Part shown: piece by piece, positions 7,719-15,037 of the stretch | How positions within the stretch are numbered: the stretch's first letter is position 1 | Layout of the letters: the number at the start of each line of letters is the position of its first letter | Assembly (NCBI GenBank): GCA_031267635.1 | Contig: JAIRYX010000157.1 | Location: 1 to 22,079 of the forward strand | Reading direction: 5' to 3' | From: Planctomycetaceae bacterium | GTDB lineage: Bacteria; Planctomycetota; Planctomycetia; Pirellulales; Thermoguttaceae | DNA: 22,079 nt | Program-made: the position numbers and the translations under genes | Notes under the pieces: generated by a model | The model's database searches: none | The model's input: only the letters and a program-made list of their open reading frames with translations | What the model was told of the DNA's origin: nothing

Positions 7719-7747
7719 TTGAGATTTAGACATAAAACATATAATAA
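7719..7747 (+). promoter_or_regulatory. Candidate promoter for purH
   Basis: TTGAGA (7719-7724), a 17-nt spacer, then TAATAA (7742-7747), which would give a leader of about 53 nt to the purH ATG. I saw no purine riboswitch fold in the leader, which is too short and AT-rich for one. Confidence 0.4.
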
Positions 7748-7806
7748 AAGAAAATCGTTTTTTGTTTTTTTGAATTACTGTTCAAATATTTGAGGAGGAT
7801 TGAACG

Positions 7807-9375
7807 ATGGAATCGCCGAAAATTCGTCGGGCGTTGGTGAGTGTCAGTAATAAAATGGGGTTAGCGGCGTTTGCCAAAGGTCTTACGGCTGCAGGAGTTG
7901 AGATTTACAGCACTGGCGGGACCCGTAAACATCTCGAACACGAGGGAATACCGGTACGCGATATTTCTGATTACACCGGATTCCCCGAAATGATGGACGG
8001 GCGACTCAAAACGCTTCATCCAAGAGTGCATGGCGGGATTCTTTGCCGTCACAATAACCCCAATGACATGAAAGCGATGGTTGAATATGGGATTTTTTCG
8101 TTTGAGTTAGTGGTCGTTAATCTTTATCCGTTTGAGGCGACAGTCGCAAAAGAAGGTGTGACCGACGAAGAAGCGATTGAAAATATCGACATTGGCGGAC
8201 CGACGATGGTGCGAGCGGCGGCAAAAAATTACCAATTTGTTACAATTGTTACTAATTCCGAACAATACTCTGCGGTTTTGGAACAAATCCAAAAGGACGG
8301 TGCGACAACATTGCAACTTCGTCGGTCATTGGCAAAAGACGCTTTTACGCATACTGCGTCGTATGACACCGCGATTTCCCGATATTTTGTCGAGCGTTCT
8401 GCCGACAGTTTGTTTCCCGAAACGTTCAACGCTCAATTTCATCGAGAAACCGTTTTGCGGTACGGTGAAAACCCGCATCAGCAAGCGGCGTTGTATGTGG
8501 ATAAAAAAGCGAAATCGGCCAATGTGGTTTCCGCTCGTCAACTCAACGGCAAAGAACTTTCTTACAATAATATTCTTGATTTGGATTCCGCGTTAGCGAT
8601 TGTCCGAAGATTCGAACAACCGGCGGTTTCCGTTATTAAACACAATAATCCGTGCGGCGTTGCGGTTGCTGAAATTGCCGTTGATGCCGCGAAAAACGCG
8701 ATGGCAGGCGATCCATTGAGCGCGTTTGGTTCCGTGTTGGGATTCAATCGGAATGTCGATGTGGCAACTGCTGAATTTCTTTCGCAACCGGGACTGTTTG
8801 TTGAGGCGATTGTCGCGCCGGATTTTGAGCCGCAAGCTCTTGAAATTCTCAAAACTCAACCGAAATGGCGTCTTAATGTTCGTCTGTTGCAATGCGGTTC
8901 GCTGGCGAAATCACCGTCCGGTTTGTCGGTGCGGATTCTCGAAGGCGGTGCATTGTTGCAAAATGCCGACACGGACAATGATCCCGAAGATCAATGGCAG
9001 GTCGTTACCGCCGCGAAGCCGGTTGAAAAGCAACTCGCCGATCTTCGTTTCGCGTGGGAAATTGTGCGGCATGTCAAGTCAAACGCGATAACGCTTGCCA
9101 AAGACGGAATGTTGCTTGGAGCTGGTGCAGGACAGATGAGTCGCGTAGATTCGGTAGAAATCGCTATTAAAAAAGCGGGCGACCGGATTGACGGTTCGGT
9201 GTTAGCGTCCGACGCATTTTTCCCGTTTCCAGATTCGATTGAGGCGGTTTCGCAACACGGTGTGAAAGCGGTGATTCAACCCGGCGGCTCTCGTAACGAC
9301 GACGCGGTCATTGAAGCGTGCAACAAACACGGTATCGCTATGATTTTTACCGGACGGCGACATTTTAAGCATTGA
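7807..9375 (+). CDS. purH: Bifunctional AICAR formyltransferase / IMP cyclohydrolase
   Basis: Catalyses the last two steps of de novo purine synthesis in the cytoplasm: formyl transfer from 10-formyl-THF to AICAR, then ring closure to IMP. The N-terminal MGS-like cyclohydrolase domain (about 1-145) has EIYSTGGTRKHLEHEGIPV, GFPEMMDGRLKTLHPRVHGG and NLYPFE. The transferase domain (about 200-522) has LRYGENPHQQAALY, the active-site KHNNPCG (278-284), GDPLSAFGSVLGFN, LGAGAGQMSRVDS and QPGGSRNDDAVIEACNKHGI, ending TGRRHF. The length of 522 is normal for the family. The start is well supported: a GGAGG-type ribosome site lies about ten bases before the ATG at 7807. The gene appears transcribed alone; its 3' flank runs into the foldback repeat at 9492. 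Confidence 0.97.
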   Translation: MESPKIRRALVSVSNKMGLAAFAKGLTAAGVEIYSTGGTRKHLEHEGIPVRDISDYTGFPEMMDGRLKTLHPRVHGGILCRHNNPNDMKAMVEYGIFSFELVVVNLYPFEATVAKEGVTDEEAIENIDIGGPTMVRAAAKNYQFVTIVTNSEQYSAVLEQIQKDGATTLQLRRSLAKDAFTHTASYDTAISRYFVERSADSLFPETFNAQFHRETVLRYGENPHQQAALYVDKKAKSANVVSARQLNGKELSYNNILDLDSALAIVRRFEQPAVSVIKHNNPCGVAVAEIAVDAAKNAMAGDPLSAFGSVLGFNRNVDVATAEFLSQPGLFVEAIVAPDFEPQALEILKTQPKWRLNVRLLQCGSLAKSPSGLSVRILEGGALLQNADTDNDPEDQWQVVTAAKPVEKQLADLRFAWEIVRHVKSNAITLAKDGMLLGAGAGQMSRVDSVEIAIKKAGDRIDGSVLASDAFFPFPDSIEAVSQHGVKAVIQPGGSRNDDAVIEACNKHGIAMIFTGRRHFKH

Positions 9376-9491
9376 AAAATACGCCCAGAGCCATTGCTGT
9401 TTCCGCTTTTGAAAATACTGCGTAAACTGTTCTTATATTTCTCGCGGCTGCTTATTTCATATTTTGGGGAGGGATTGAGTGATAAAATACT
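9376..9491. other. Spacer after purH
   Basis: Short non-coding spacer between purH and foldback element A. No terminator hairpin with a T tract is visible. Confidence 0.4.
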
Positions 9492-9915
9492 ATAACGATT
9501 CAATTACCCAAGCCAAATAAATCCGTCCGACAACTGGGTAACTACTACGAATTTCCTCAATTTCCCTTGATATGAAAAATGTCAAATTTATAGGCATTTT
9601 ATGTGGAAAAATGCCAAGTGAAATTGCGTGGCTTGGTATTAGTTATCCGAACGATTTTATTATTGCCGCCTTTATTTATCAAGTTTCCTTGAGTAGCCAA
9701 TAAAGCCCCCTCAATGCGCCCTTATTTTTTAGAGCATGGATTGTTACCCAAAAACATTAAACGAAAAATAAGGGCATAAAGACGCATATTGGTGCAATTC
9801 GGGCTACTAATGGAATTTGATACATCAGAGTTACAATCGTAGTATTTCCCGGTGAAACTGTAACTATTCAGTTGATCAGTGCGGATTTATTGGACTTGGG
9901 CAACTAAATAGTGAC
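9492..9915. repeat. Composite foldback element A (~424 bp)
   Basis: Bounded by two related ~55-bp units in opposite orientation. The right unit (9860-9915) itself starts with GTAACTATTCAGTTG and ends with its near inverse; the left unit (from 9492) matches the same consensus at 15 of 19 terminal bases and shares the AATAAATCCG core. Between them is a long imperfect hairpin: CCTTGAGTAGCC near 9688 pairs with GGGCTACTAATGG near 9800, and GCCCTTATTTTTT near 9719 with the AAAAATAAGGGC near 9765. The same layout recurs at 13921-14345. A 78-bp unit is inserted at 9553-9630. No coding capacity; it looks like a foldback MITE or large BIME-like element. Confidence 0.7.
9553..9630 (+). repeat. 78-bp dispersed repeat, copy 1 (inside element A)
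   Basis: This stretch is the reverse complement of 18009-18086 with 7 differences in 78 and no gaps (about 91% by hand alignment). Its ends carry CAATTTCCCTTG and the near inverse CAAGTGAAATTG, and it contains the hairpin GGCATTTT / AAAATGCC. Element B lacks it at the matching place, so it looks like an insertion. Confidence 0.75.
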
Positions 9916-9920
9916 ATGTA

Positions 9921-10181
9921 TTATTTGTTCAAAACATGGCGTTCCATCGTTGAGAAAAACGGGTGATGTGGATGTGTGAGGACTTCAAGCTCATTGAGAA
10001 TTTCTCCGATTCCTTCAATTGAACGAAGCGATTCCTGTGCCATTTGCTTTTCAAAATACGAAGGGACAACTCCCCGTAAAACCACACGATCTTTTTCCGT
10101 TTCGCATGTCATTGTTGAAAAATCAAGATAAGGATTTTTTTTCAACGCTTTGGTCACTTGACCAAAAAGTACAGAATTCAT
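9921..10181 (-). CDS. Small BON-domain protein
   Basis: Residues after the chosen start form one BON domain (OsmY/nodulation type): FGQVTKALKKNPYLDFSTM, then DRVVLRGVVPSYFEKQMAQ with the typical glycine, and the closing helix and strand in SIEGIGEILNELEVL. BON domains are thought to bind phospholipids or other envelope surfaces. The frame stays open to a GTG at 10286 (121 aa) with an ATG at 10262, but neither has a Shine-Dalgarno and the extra 35 residues show no domain. The ATG at 10181 has AAAGG eight bases upstream and starts directly on the domain (86 aa), so I prefer it. No signal peptide is apparent. It is transcribed divergently from the lipoprotein operon. Confidence 0.72.
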   Translation of the reverse strand: MNSVLFGQVTKALKKNPYLDFSTMTCETEKDRVVLRGVVPSYFEKQMAQESLRSIEGIGEILNELEVLTHPHHPFFSTMERHVLNK

Positions 10182-10311
10182 TTTGTCTACCTTTTTTGCT
10201 GGATTATCTTTATTTGCTTTAATTAGCGACACGAAATTTTCCTGTCTGCAATAAAATAGCATAGATTTCCATGACGTTTCTGTCACAAAGCGAGTTTTTT
10301 CTGATTTTCTA

Positions 10312-10329
10312 TATCTTTGGTCAAAGATA
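10312..10329. promoter_or_regulatory. 18-bp palindrome, candidate TetR-family operator
   Basis: TATCTTTG and CAAAGATA are perfect 8-nt inverted arms around a GT centre. It sits between the divergent BON gene and the lipoprotein-TetR operon, about 155 bases before the lipoprotein start. Size and symmetry suit a TetR-family homodimer, and a TetR gene is the last gene of the operon. The regulatory link is inferred. Confidence 0.45.
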
Positions 10330-10387
10330 GACTTTATGGAGTTTTCGTAGTGTAGAAATTAACGTCAATAATTTCCGTCTTTACACG

Positions 10388-10415
10388 TTGAGGGATTTTT
10401 TGTTAAAATTATTAA
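10388..10415 (+). promoter_or_regulatory. Candidate promoter for the lipoprotein-TetR operon
   Basis: TTGAGG (10388-10393), a 16-nt spacer, then TATTAA (10410-10415). This gives a leader of about 62 nt to the ATG at 10484. Weak match in AT-rich DNA. Confidence 0.3.
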
Positions 10416-10423
10416 AACGACAG

Positions 10424-10441
10424 AATTATTCAGTAATAATT
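10424..10441. promoter_or_regulatory. Second palindrome in the operon leader
   Basis: AATTATT and AATAATT are perfect 7-nt inverted arms around CAGT, just after the candidate -10. It could be an operator or a small leader hairpin. Low base complexity makes chance likely. Confidence 0.3.
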
Positions 10442-10483
10442 TTGCCGAGCGAAAATGTACGAAAATCTTGGGGAGTTTTTAAT

Positions 10484-13279
10484 ATGTCAAAAAATTACAA
10501 AAGCTGGATGCAAATCCTTGTCGTGTTTATTGTTACGACATTAATTATTACTGGTTGTCAAAAAAAAACGGAAGAAGAAAAGTCCGGTAAAGAAAATCCG
10601 CAACAACAAAATCAGCCAAACACGTCTGATAATCCGGTAGAAATCCACAAAAACGGGCAAACGGCAGAAACGCAAGCGGAAGAAATTATCCCGGAAATTG
10701 ACATTATGTCGTTGGCTCCACTCATGCCGCAACCCGATGACCCGCGAAAAATTTTGGAAAATGTTGTAAAATCGTACAAAAATTCAAAATCCTATGCGGA
10801 TCAAGGTTATTTTGAATTTGTTTACATAGATGAAAATAACCAACAACAAACAACGCACCAACTTTGTTCATTTGTTTTTCAAAAACCAAATCAGGTGAGA
10901 ATGGAAATGAATATGGGGAAAATGGTGAGTGATGGTAAATTTTTATTTGCTCACGCTGGTCTGAGCAAATTTTATAACCAAGTTGTTGAGAAGCACGCTC
11001 CCAAAGAAATGTCGATCAAAGAGCTTTATGGCGATATGATTTTATCGCAAATGATGCAAATTGACGCGCCGCCGGAAGTTATCTTTTTACCGCCGCAAAT
11101 TGTGCTTCTCTTTGCGCAAAATCCGTTGCTGACATTGGTTCCTGATGATTCCAATGTTCAATTACGTTTACCGGAATATTTACTTTCCGACGACCGCTCT
11201 CAAGTTTTTCCGTGCGACAGAATTGACGTAACCCATAAATTGACCGGAAAACGAACTTATTGGATTGAACGTGAAACAAACACGTTACTTCGCATGGAGA
11301 TTTCTGTCGATCATATTTCTTCCAACCAAAAGATCAAACCAGTTTCGATAAAATTTGAGTTAGTCAATGCGCTCCTTGATCCCGATCCGATGCAAATGGC
11401 AACATTTGAGATGCAAAAACCGACTTTATCGGCTCCGGTTTCGGAATTGCTTCCTCCGGAAATGTTTTTATTGGGACGAAGACCGGAAAATTTAACTTGT
11501 TTGGACCAAGATCGCAAATCGACAATCATAAACGCTATCGGGCAAAAAGAAGTCTCGGTTGTTCTTCTTTTTGTTTCCGATCCGCAGGCGTCGCAAATCT
11601 GCCGTACAGCAATGGAAATCTTACAAAATGTGGCAAATCATTACGCAAATAACAAAAAAGTTAAGATATTCCCCGTTTCTGTAGATACGCAAGACGTCGC
11701 AGACAATACGATTGCCGAGACGTTACAACAGTGGGAAATTACATTACCATTTTTCCGCCAGAGCAATCAGGCATTGATGAAAGAATTGAATCTGACTGAC
11801 GTGCCGACATTTTTGATTTTTGGGCAAGAAGGGAATTTGCAACTTGTCAATACGGAAGTCCTTTCGGCAGAAAATATCACGATGATTGTTGATTCGGCGT
11901 TGGCAGGCAACGAACCGCAAATTCAGATTCGCACTCTTTTTAATGAACAAGTGGTCTTCTTTAAAGAAATGATGGACAACGCCGTTCGCTACGATACATT
12001 TTACACAGAGTCAACAGTTACGGAAATCGCCGAGCCGACTTTGCCGCAAACATTTCAGTTAAAAGAGCTTTGGAAACGAACCGATTATCTTCTTCCTAAT
12101 AATCCTCATGTGATAGGACCCTATCTTTTTATTCCACACGATTTTCAGAAAATTAGTGCGGTTTCATCGGATGGAAAAGATTTGAAGCTGGAAGAAAATC
12201 AACCGGCGACAGTAATCCCCAAAGGAATTTCGGAGGAAATGCCGCTTCATTTTCTCCGAAGTGCCAAAACGTCGGACGCCAAATGGTATTTGACCGCAAC
12301 AGGAATTAACCAAAAGCAGCTTTTTATTCTCGACGGGAACATGAATACCGTAGCGAGTTGGCCTGACGCTTTGGAAATGGGAAAGTATGAAATTGCCGCC
12401 GTGCAAATGACAGATTTGAACGGCGATGGAATCCCGGAAATTGTTGCCGGATGTCGATTGCCGTCGGATGAAACAGGACGAATAGTAGCAATTGATATCA
12501 CAGGAAAAAAATTATGGGAGGTTAAGAGTTCCGAACCGGATCAAGTTGTCATTGTTTTTAGAGATAAGACGCCGTTTATTTGGACAATCGAACGCGGTTA
12601 TGAATCGACTGATTTTGCTGAATTTAGTGCGGAAGGCGTCAATCTTCGTAAATGGTCGCCGGAATCTCGTGAAGGTTTGCTTTGGAAATTATTTGCCGAC
12701 GATCTCGATAGCGACGGCAATTCTGAAGTATTAGCGGTGCTTGCCAACCCTGGTCAAATTTTTGTCGCGGGAGTCAATACAAATAACGGAACGGAAAATA
12801 GCGCGCAAAATCCTGTTTTTTTATGGCAAAATCAAATTTCTCCCGGTTCGCCCGGCGTGAAGTCGTTTGATTTTGTGACGAGCGGCAATTTACTTGGCGA
12901 TAGTACATCGAAGGAATGGTGTGTTGCCTCTGCCGATAGCACAATCAGCTTTTTCGATAAGTCCGGCAAACTGCTCGACAAATTTGTTGTCGGCAAATTA
13001 CTTTCCGGAATGGCGACAGCCCGGTGGAACGACGACGTTCCTGTGCTGATTTTATCGACAAATGAAGATCAAGTGGGCGGTAGTCCTTCGGAAAATAGCG
13101 TATTCGCTTATCAAATTACCGTTCAGGAACAGAACACAGAAAGTGCCGAAGTACCGCCGCAATCGTCATCAGAACCGGAATCGAAAAATGAAGCGGAACA
13201 AAATTCGTCTGAACCGACAACATCAGAATCGGTATCATTTATCTCCAATGTACCATTAAAATTAGGGATGTTTCCATGA
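10484..13279 (+). CDS. Large lipoprotein with LolA-like, thioredoxin-like and beta-propeller (FG-GAP-like) parts
   Basis: Start chosen at the ATG at 10484: GGGGAG lies eight bases upstream and the product begins with a lipoprotein signal peptide, lipobox ITGC with Cys25. The frame extends 32 codons further to an implausible TTG at 10388. In the 931-aa product, a Gln/Asn/Glu-rich linker follows the Cys. Residues about 85-310 resemble LolA/DUF2092-type lipid-carrier folds (KNSKSYADQGYFEF, FVFQKPNQVRMEMNMG, YWIERETNTLLRMEI). Residues about 355-475 look like a thioredoxin fold with the cis-Pro loop DVPTFLIFG, but the active site has one cysteine (SDPQASQICRTA) instead of CxxC. Residues about 545-880 contain calcium-loop-like DLNGDGIPEI and DDLDSDGNSEV repeats of FG-GAP/VCBS propellers. 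The tail is Ser/Glu-rich. It overlaps the TetR gene by ATGA. Function unknown; probably on the periplasmic face of a membrane. Confidence 0.75.
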   Translation: MSKNYKSWMQILVVFIVTTLIITGCQKKTEEEKSGKENPQQQNQPNTSDNPVEIHKNGQTAETQAEEIIPEIDIMSLAPLMPQPDDPRKILENVVKSYKNSKSYADQGYFEFVYIDENNQQQTTHQLCSFVFQKPNQVRMEMNMGKMVSDGKFLFAHAGLSKFYNQVVEKHAPKEMSIKELYGDMILSQMMQIDAPPEVIFLPPQIVLLFAQNPLLTLVPDDSNVQLRLPEYLLSDDRSQVFPCDRIDVTHKLTGKRTYWIERETNTLLRMEISVDHISSNQKIKPVSIKFELVNALLDPDPMQMATFEMQKPTLSAPVSELLPPEMFLLGRRPENLTCLDQDRKSTIINAIGQKEVSVVLLFVSDPQASQICRTAMEILQNVANHYANNKKVKIFPVSVDTQDVADNTIAETLQQWEITLPFFRQSNQALMKELNLTDVPTFLIFGQEGNLQLVNTEVLSAENITMIVDSALAGNEPQIQIRTLFNEQVVFFKEMMDNAVRYDTFYTESTVTEIAEPTLPQTFQLKELWKRTDYLLPNNPHVIGPYLFIPHDFQKISAVSSDGKDLKLEENQPATVIPKGISEEMPLHFLRSAKTSDAKWYLTATGINQKQLFILDGNMNTVASWPDALEMGKYEIAAVQMTDLNGDGIPEIVAGCRLPSDETGRIVAIDITGKKLWEVKSSEPDQVVIVFRDKTPFIWTIERGYESTDFAEFSAEGVNLRKWSPESREGLLWKLFADDLDSDGNSEVLAVLANPGQIFVAGVNTNNGTENSAQNPVFLWQNQISPGSPGVKSFDFVTSGNLLGDSTSKEWCVASADSTISFFDKSGKLLDKFVVGKLLSGMATARWNDDVPVLILSTNEDQVGGSPSENSVFAYQITVQEQNTESAEVPPQSSSEPESKNEAEQNSSEPTTSESVSFISNVPLKLGMFP

Positions 13280-13875
13280 CAATCCTAGTTGACCATGAAC
13301 AAAGAAAAACGATAATTCTGGAAAATGCGTTCGCTTTATTTGCGGAAGAAGGATATAACGGCGTCACTTACCAAAAAATCGCCGACCGTTGCGACATCTC
13401 CAGGACGTCTATTTATAAGTATTTCCAAAATAAAGAACAAATCTTCGATTACGCGATCAAACAAGCGACCGGTAAAATGGAAAACCTGTTTCAGCGAATC
13501 CGTGATCGGAAAGATTGGTCGCCGTTGGAAAAACTGCAACGCTTTTTGCATTTATTGGCGAAAACGCTTTCAGAAAACAGAGTGTTTTTGACTGTTTTAC
13601 TGGAATACTTGCTTTCTCAAAAACAGGCGGGCAACGACATTCGACGGAAAGTGCGGCGGCATACGTTAGGCATCAAATTTGTATTGAACCGCCTTTTGCA
13701 GGAAGCCGTAGAAAACAAAAACATTGCACCGCTTGCCGACCCGGCGAAAATGACGAACCACTTGTACGGCATTCTGGAAGCGTTGGTGCTAAATATCAGT
13801 ATCACGGATCTACTTGATTGGCGAGACGCGGTCGGAATGATTGACGATTATTTTGAGCAACTCCAAAGACAATAA
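13276..13875 (+). CDS. TetR/AcrR-family transcriptional regulator
   Basis: 199 aa. The N-terminal TetR helix-turn-helix is clear: ILENAFALFAEEGYNGVTYQ, KIADRCDISRTSIYKYFQNK, then EQIFDYAI. The C-terminal ~140 residues are helical, as in the ligand-binding and dimer domain, with no recognised ligand specificity. The ATG at 13276 is inside the ATGA overlap with the lipoprotein gene, so the two are translationally coupled; a separate Shine-Dalgarno is not obvious. It probably controls its own operon through the palindrome at 10312-10329 (inference). The 3' flank is foldback element B; no classical terminator is seen. Confidence 0.88.
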   Translation: MTILVDHEQRKTIILENAFALFAEEGYNGVTYQKIADRCDISRTSIYKYFQNKEQIFDYAIKQATGKMENLFQRIRDRKDWSPLEKLQRFLHLLAKTLSENRVFLTVLLEYLLSQKQAGNDIRRKVRRHTLGIKFVLNRLLQEAVENKNIAPLADPAKMTNHLYGILEALVLNISITDLLDWRDAVGMIDDYFEQLQRQ

Positions 13876-13920
13876 ACTCATTCTCACCAAACACTCTTTA
13901 TTCATCTCCGACATTTTTTC

Positions 13921-14345
13921 GTAATTATTCAGTTGTCAAAATCAAATAAATCTGCACTGGGTAACAATATTAATGACGATGTTTCCATTGACTGGTTATC
14001 CGAAAGATTTTACTATTACCGCCCTTATTTATCAAATTTCCCTTGGTAGCCAACAAAGCCCTCAAAACTTGCCCTTATGCCTTTATGGAGCATGTTCGAG
14101 CGAAAACGAGATACCAATAGACAAAAAATAGCCACACATGCGATTCGTTTTCGCTCGGACATTGCCCCTTACGTTTTAGATGATGGGATTACAAACGAAA
14201 AATAAGGGCGTCAGGGTGCATATTGATGGCGCAATTCGGGCTACTAAGGGAACTGGATAAATAAAGACTGCAAGGGTAAAGCCGTTCGGGTAATGATGTA
14301 GTTGCACAAGCCCAATAACTCCGCACTGGGCAACTGAATAGTTAC
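13921..14345. repeat. Composite foldback element B (~425 bp)
   Basis: Second copy of the element at 9492-9915. Ends are GTAATTATTCAGTTG (13921-13935) and its near-perfect inverse (14331-14345, 14 of 15). The ~45-bp unit at each end (13921-13965, 14301-14345) matches the end units of element A. The middle folds back: TTATTTATCAAATTTCCCTT near 14025 pairs with AAGGGAACTGGATAAATAA near 14247, and CCCTTATG near 14072 with AATAAGGG near 14202. It lacks the 78-bp insert of A but has its own ~65-bp hairpin insert (14094-14160). It fills nearly the whole gap between the TetR gene and tsaE. Confidence 0.7.
14094..14160. repeat. Hairpin insert within foldback element B
   Basis: GTTCGAGCGAAAACGA and TCGTTTTCGCTCGGAC are inverted copies (15 of 16) around a 35-nt loop. 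Element A has no counterpart between its GAGCATG and AAACGAAAAATAAGGG motifs, so this segment is probably a later insertion. Confidence 0.6.
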
Positions 14346-14352
14346 GAGTATC

Positions 14353-14856
14353 TCATGTCTCTCTTGCGTTACTGGAGGTCAAGCGGATGAATGCGGTCAT
14401 TGCATTCATAAAGTCCACATATTTTTCACCGGTAGCGGAGAACGTAAACCGGCGACTTTCCGGCGACAGGATTTCAATTTCAATCGTAACATGTTCGGCG
14501 GGAAGTGCGCGAGGGATTCTATCCGCCCATTCGACAAACGACAATCCCAACCCGTCAAAATACTCGTCAGCTCCAATGGATTGAAATTCCGATTCCTGTT
14601 CCAGTCGATAAGCGTCAAAATGATAGATGGGGCGGTCGCCTTCCTCGTATTCATGAATCAAAACGAAAGTCGGGCTGGAAACCGTATTTTTCGGCACGCC
14701 GGACGCTTCGGCAACCGCTTGTACAAGCCGTGTTTTGCCCGCTCCAAGCGTTCCAATCAGCGCAATCACCGAACCGTCGGGAAACGTTTCAGCAAGTTTT
14801 GCCCCCAGTTTTTGCGTGTCAAGTAAATTTTCCGCAATGAAAATAATAGAAGTCAT
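14353..14856 (-). CDS. tsaE: tRNA threonylcarbamoyladenosine biosynthesis ATPase TsaE
   Basis: 167 aa, the usual family length. TsaE is the P-loop ATPase that works with TsaB and TsaD to load the threonylcarbamoyl group onto A37 of ANN-decoding tRNAs. Visible motifs are Walker A ALIGTLGAGKTRLVQAVAEA (residues 32-51), the TVSSPTFVLIHEYE switch region, IYHFDAYRLE, and GLSFVEWADRIPRALP, all characteristic. The start at the ATG at 14856 has only a weak AAAGAA upstream. It follows the peptidyl-prolyl isomerase gene on the same strand after a 181-bp gap holding a structured 9-bp-period tract, so co-transcription is possible but unproven. TsaB and TsaD genes are not in the window. Confidence 0.95.
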   Translation of the reverse strand: MTSIIFIAENLLDTQKLGAKLAETFPDGSVIALIGTLGAGKTRLVQAVAEASGVPKNTVSSPTFVLIHEYEEGDRPIYHFDAYRLEQESEFQSIGADEYFDGLGLSFVEWADRIPRALPAEHVTIEIEILSPESRRFTFSATGEKYVDFMNAMTAFIRLTSSNARET

Positions 14857-14906
14857 TCATTCTTTAATTGCTGTATGAAGTTCCGAAAATGGATATTGCT
14901 TTTGTA

Positions 14907-15025
14907 GGGACACAAGGGACAATTGGGACTTCTGGGACTAGGGAAGTCGTTAAAAAAAGTTGCTCAAAAATCAGAAAAACAAGTCTTACGAGTCCTCAAA
15001 GTCCCTCGTGTTCCAATTGTCCCTT
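14907..15025. repeat. Period-9 GGGAC/GTCCC palindromic tract, locus 1
   Basis: GGGAC occurs at 14907, 14916, 14925 and 14934, exactly nine apart. On the far side GTCTT, GTCCT, GTCCC, GTTCC and GTCCC occur at 14983, 14992, 15001, 15010 and 15019, again exactly nine apart. The arms pair: AAGGGACAATTGGGAC (14914-14929) with GTTCCAATTGTCCCTT (15010-15025), 15 of 16. The centre holds AAAGTTGCTC (14956-14965), also found at 18123-18132. It lies between the PPIase and tsaE genes. Confidence 0.75.
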
Positions 15026-15037
15026 TCTTTGCTTTTA

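Noticed and set aside
14907..15025. CRISPR array
   Set aside because: The repeat is only five fixed bases with four-base spacers, far below CRISPR repeat and spacer lengths, and there are no cas genes.
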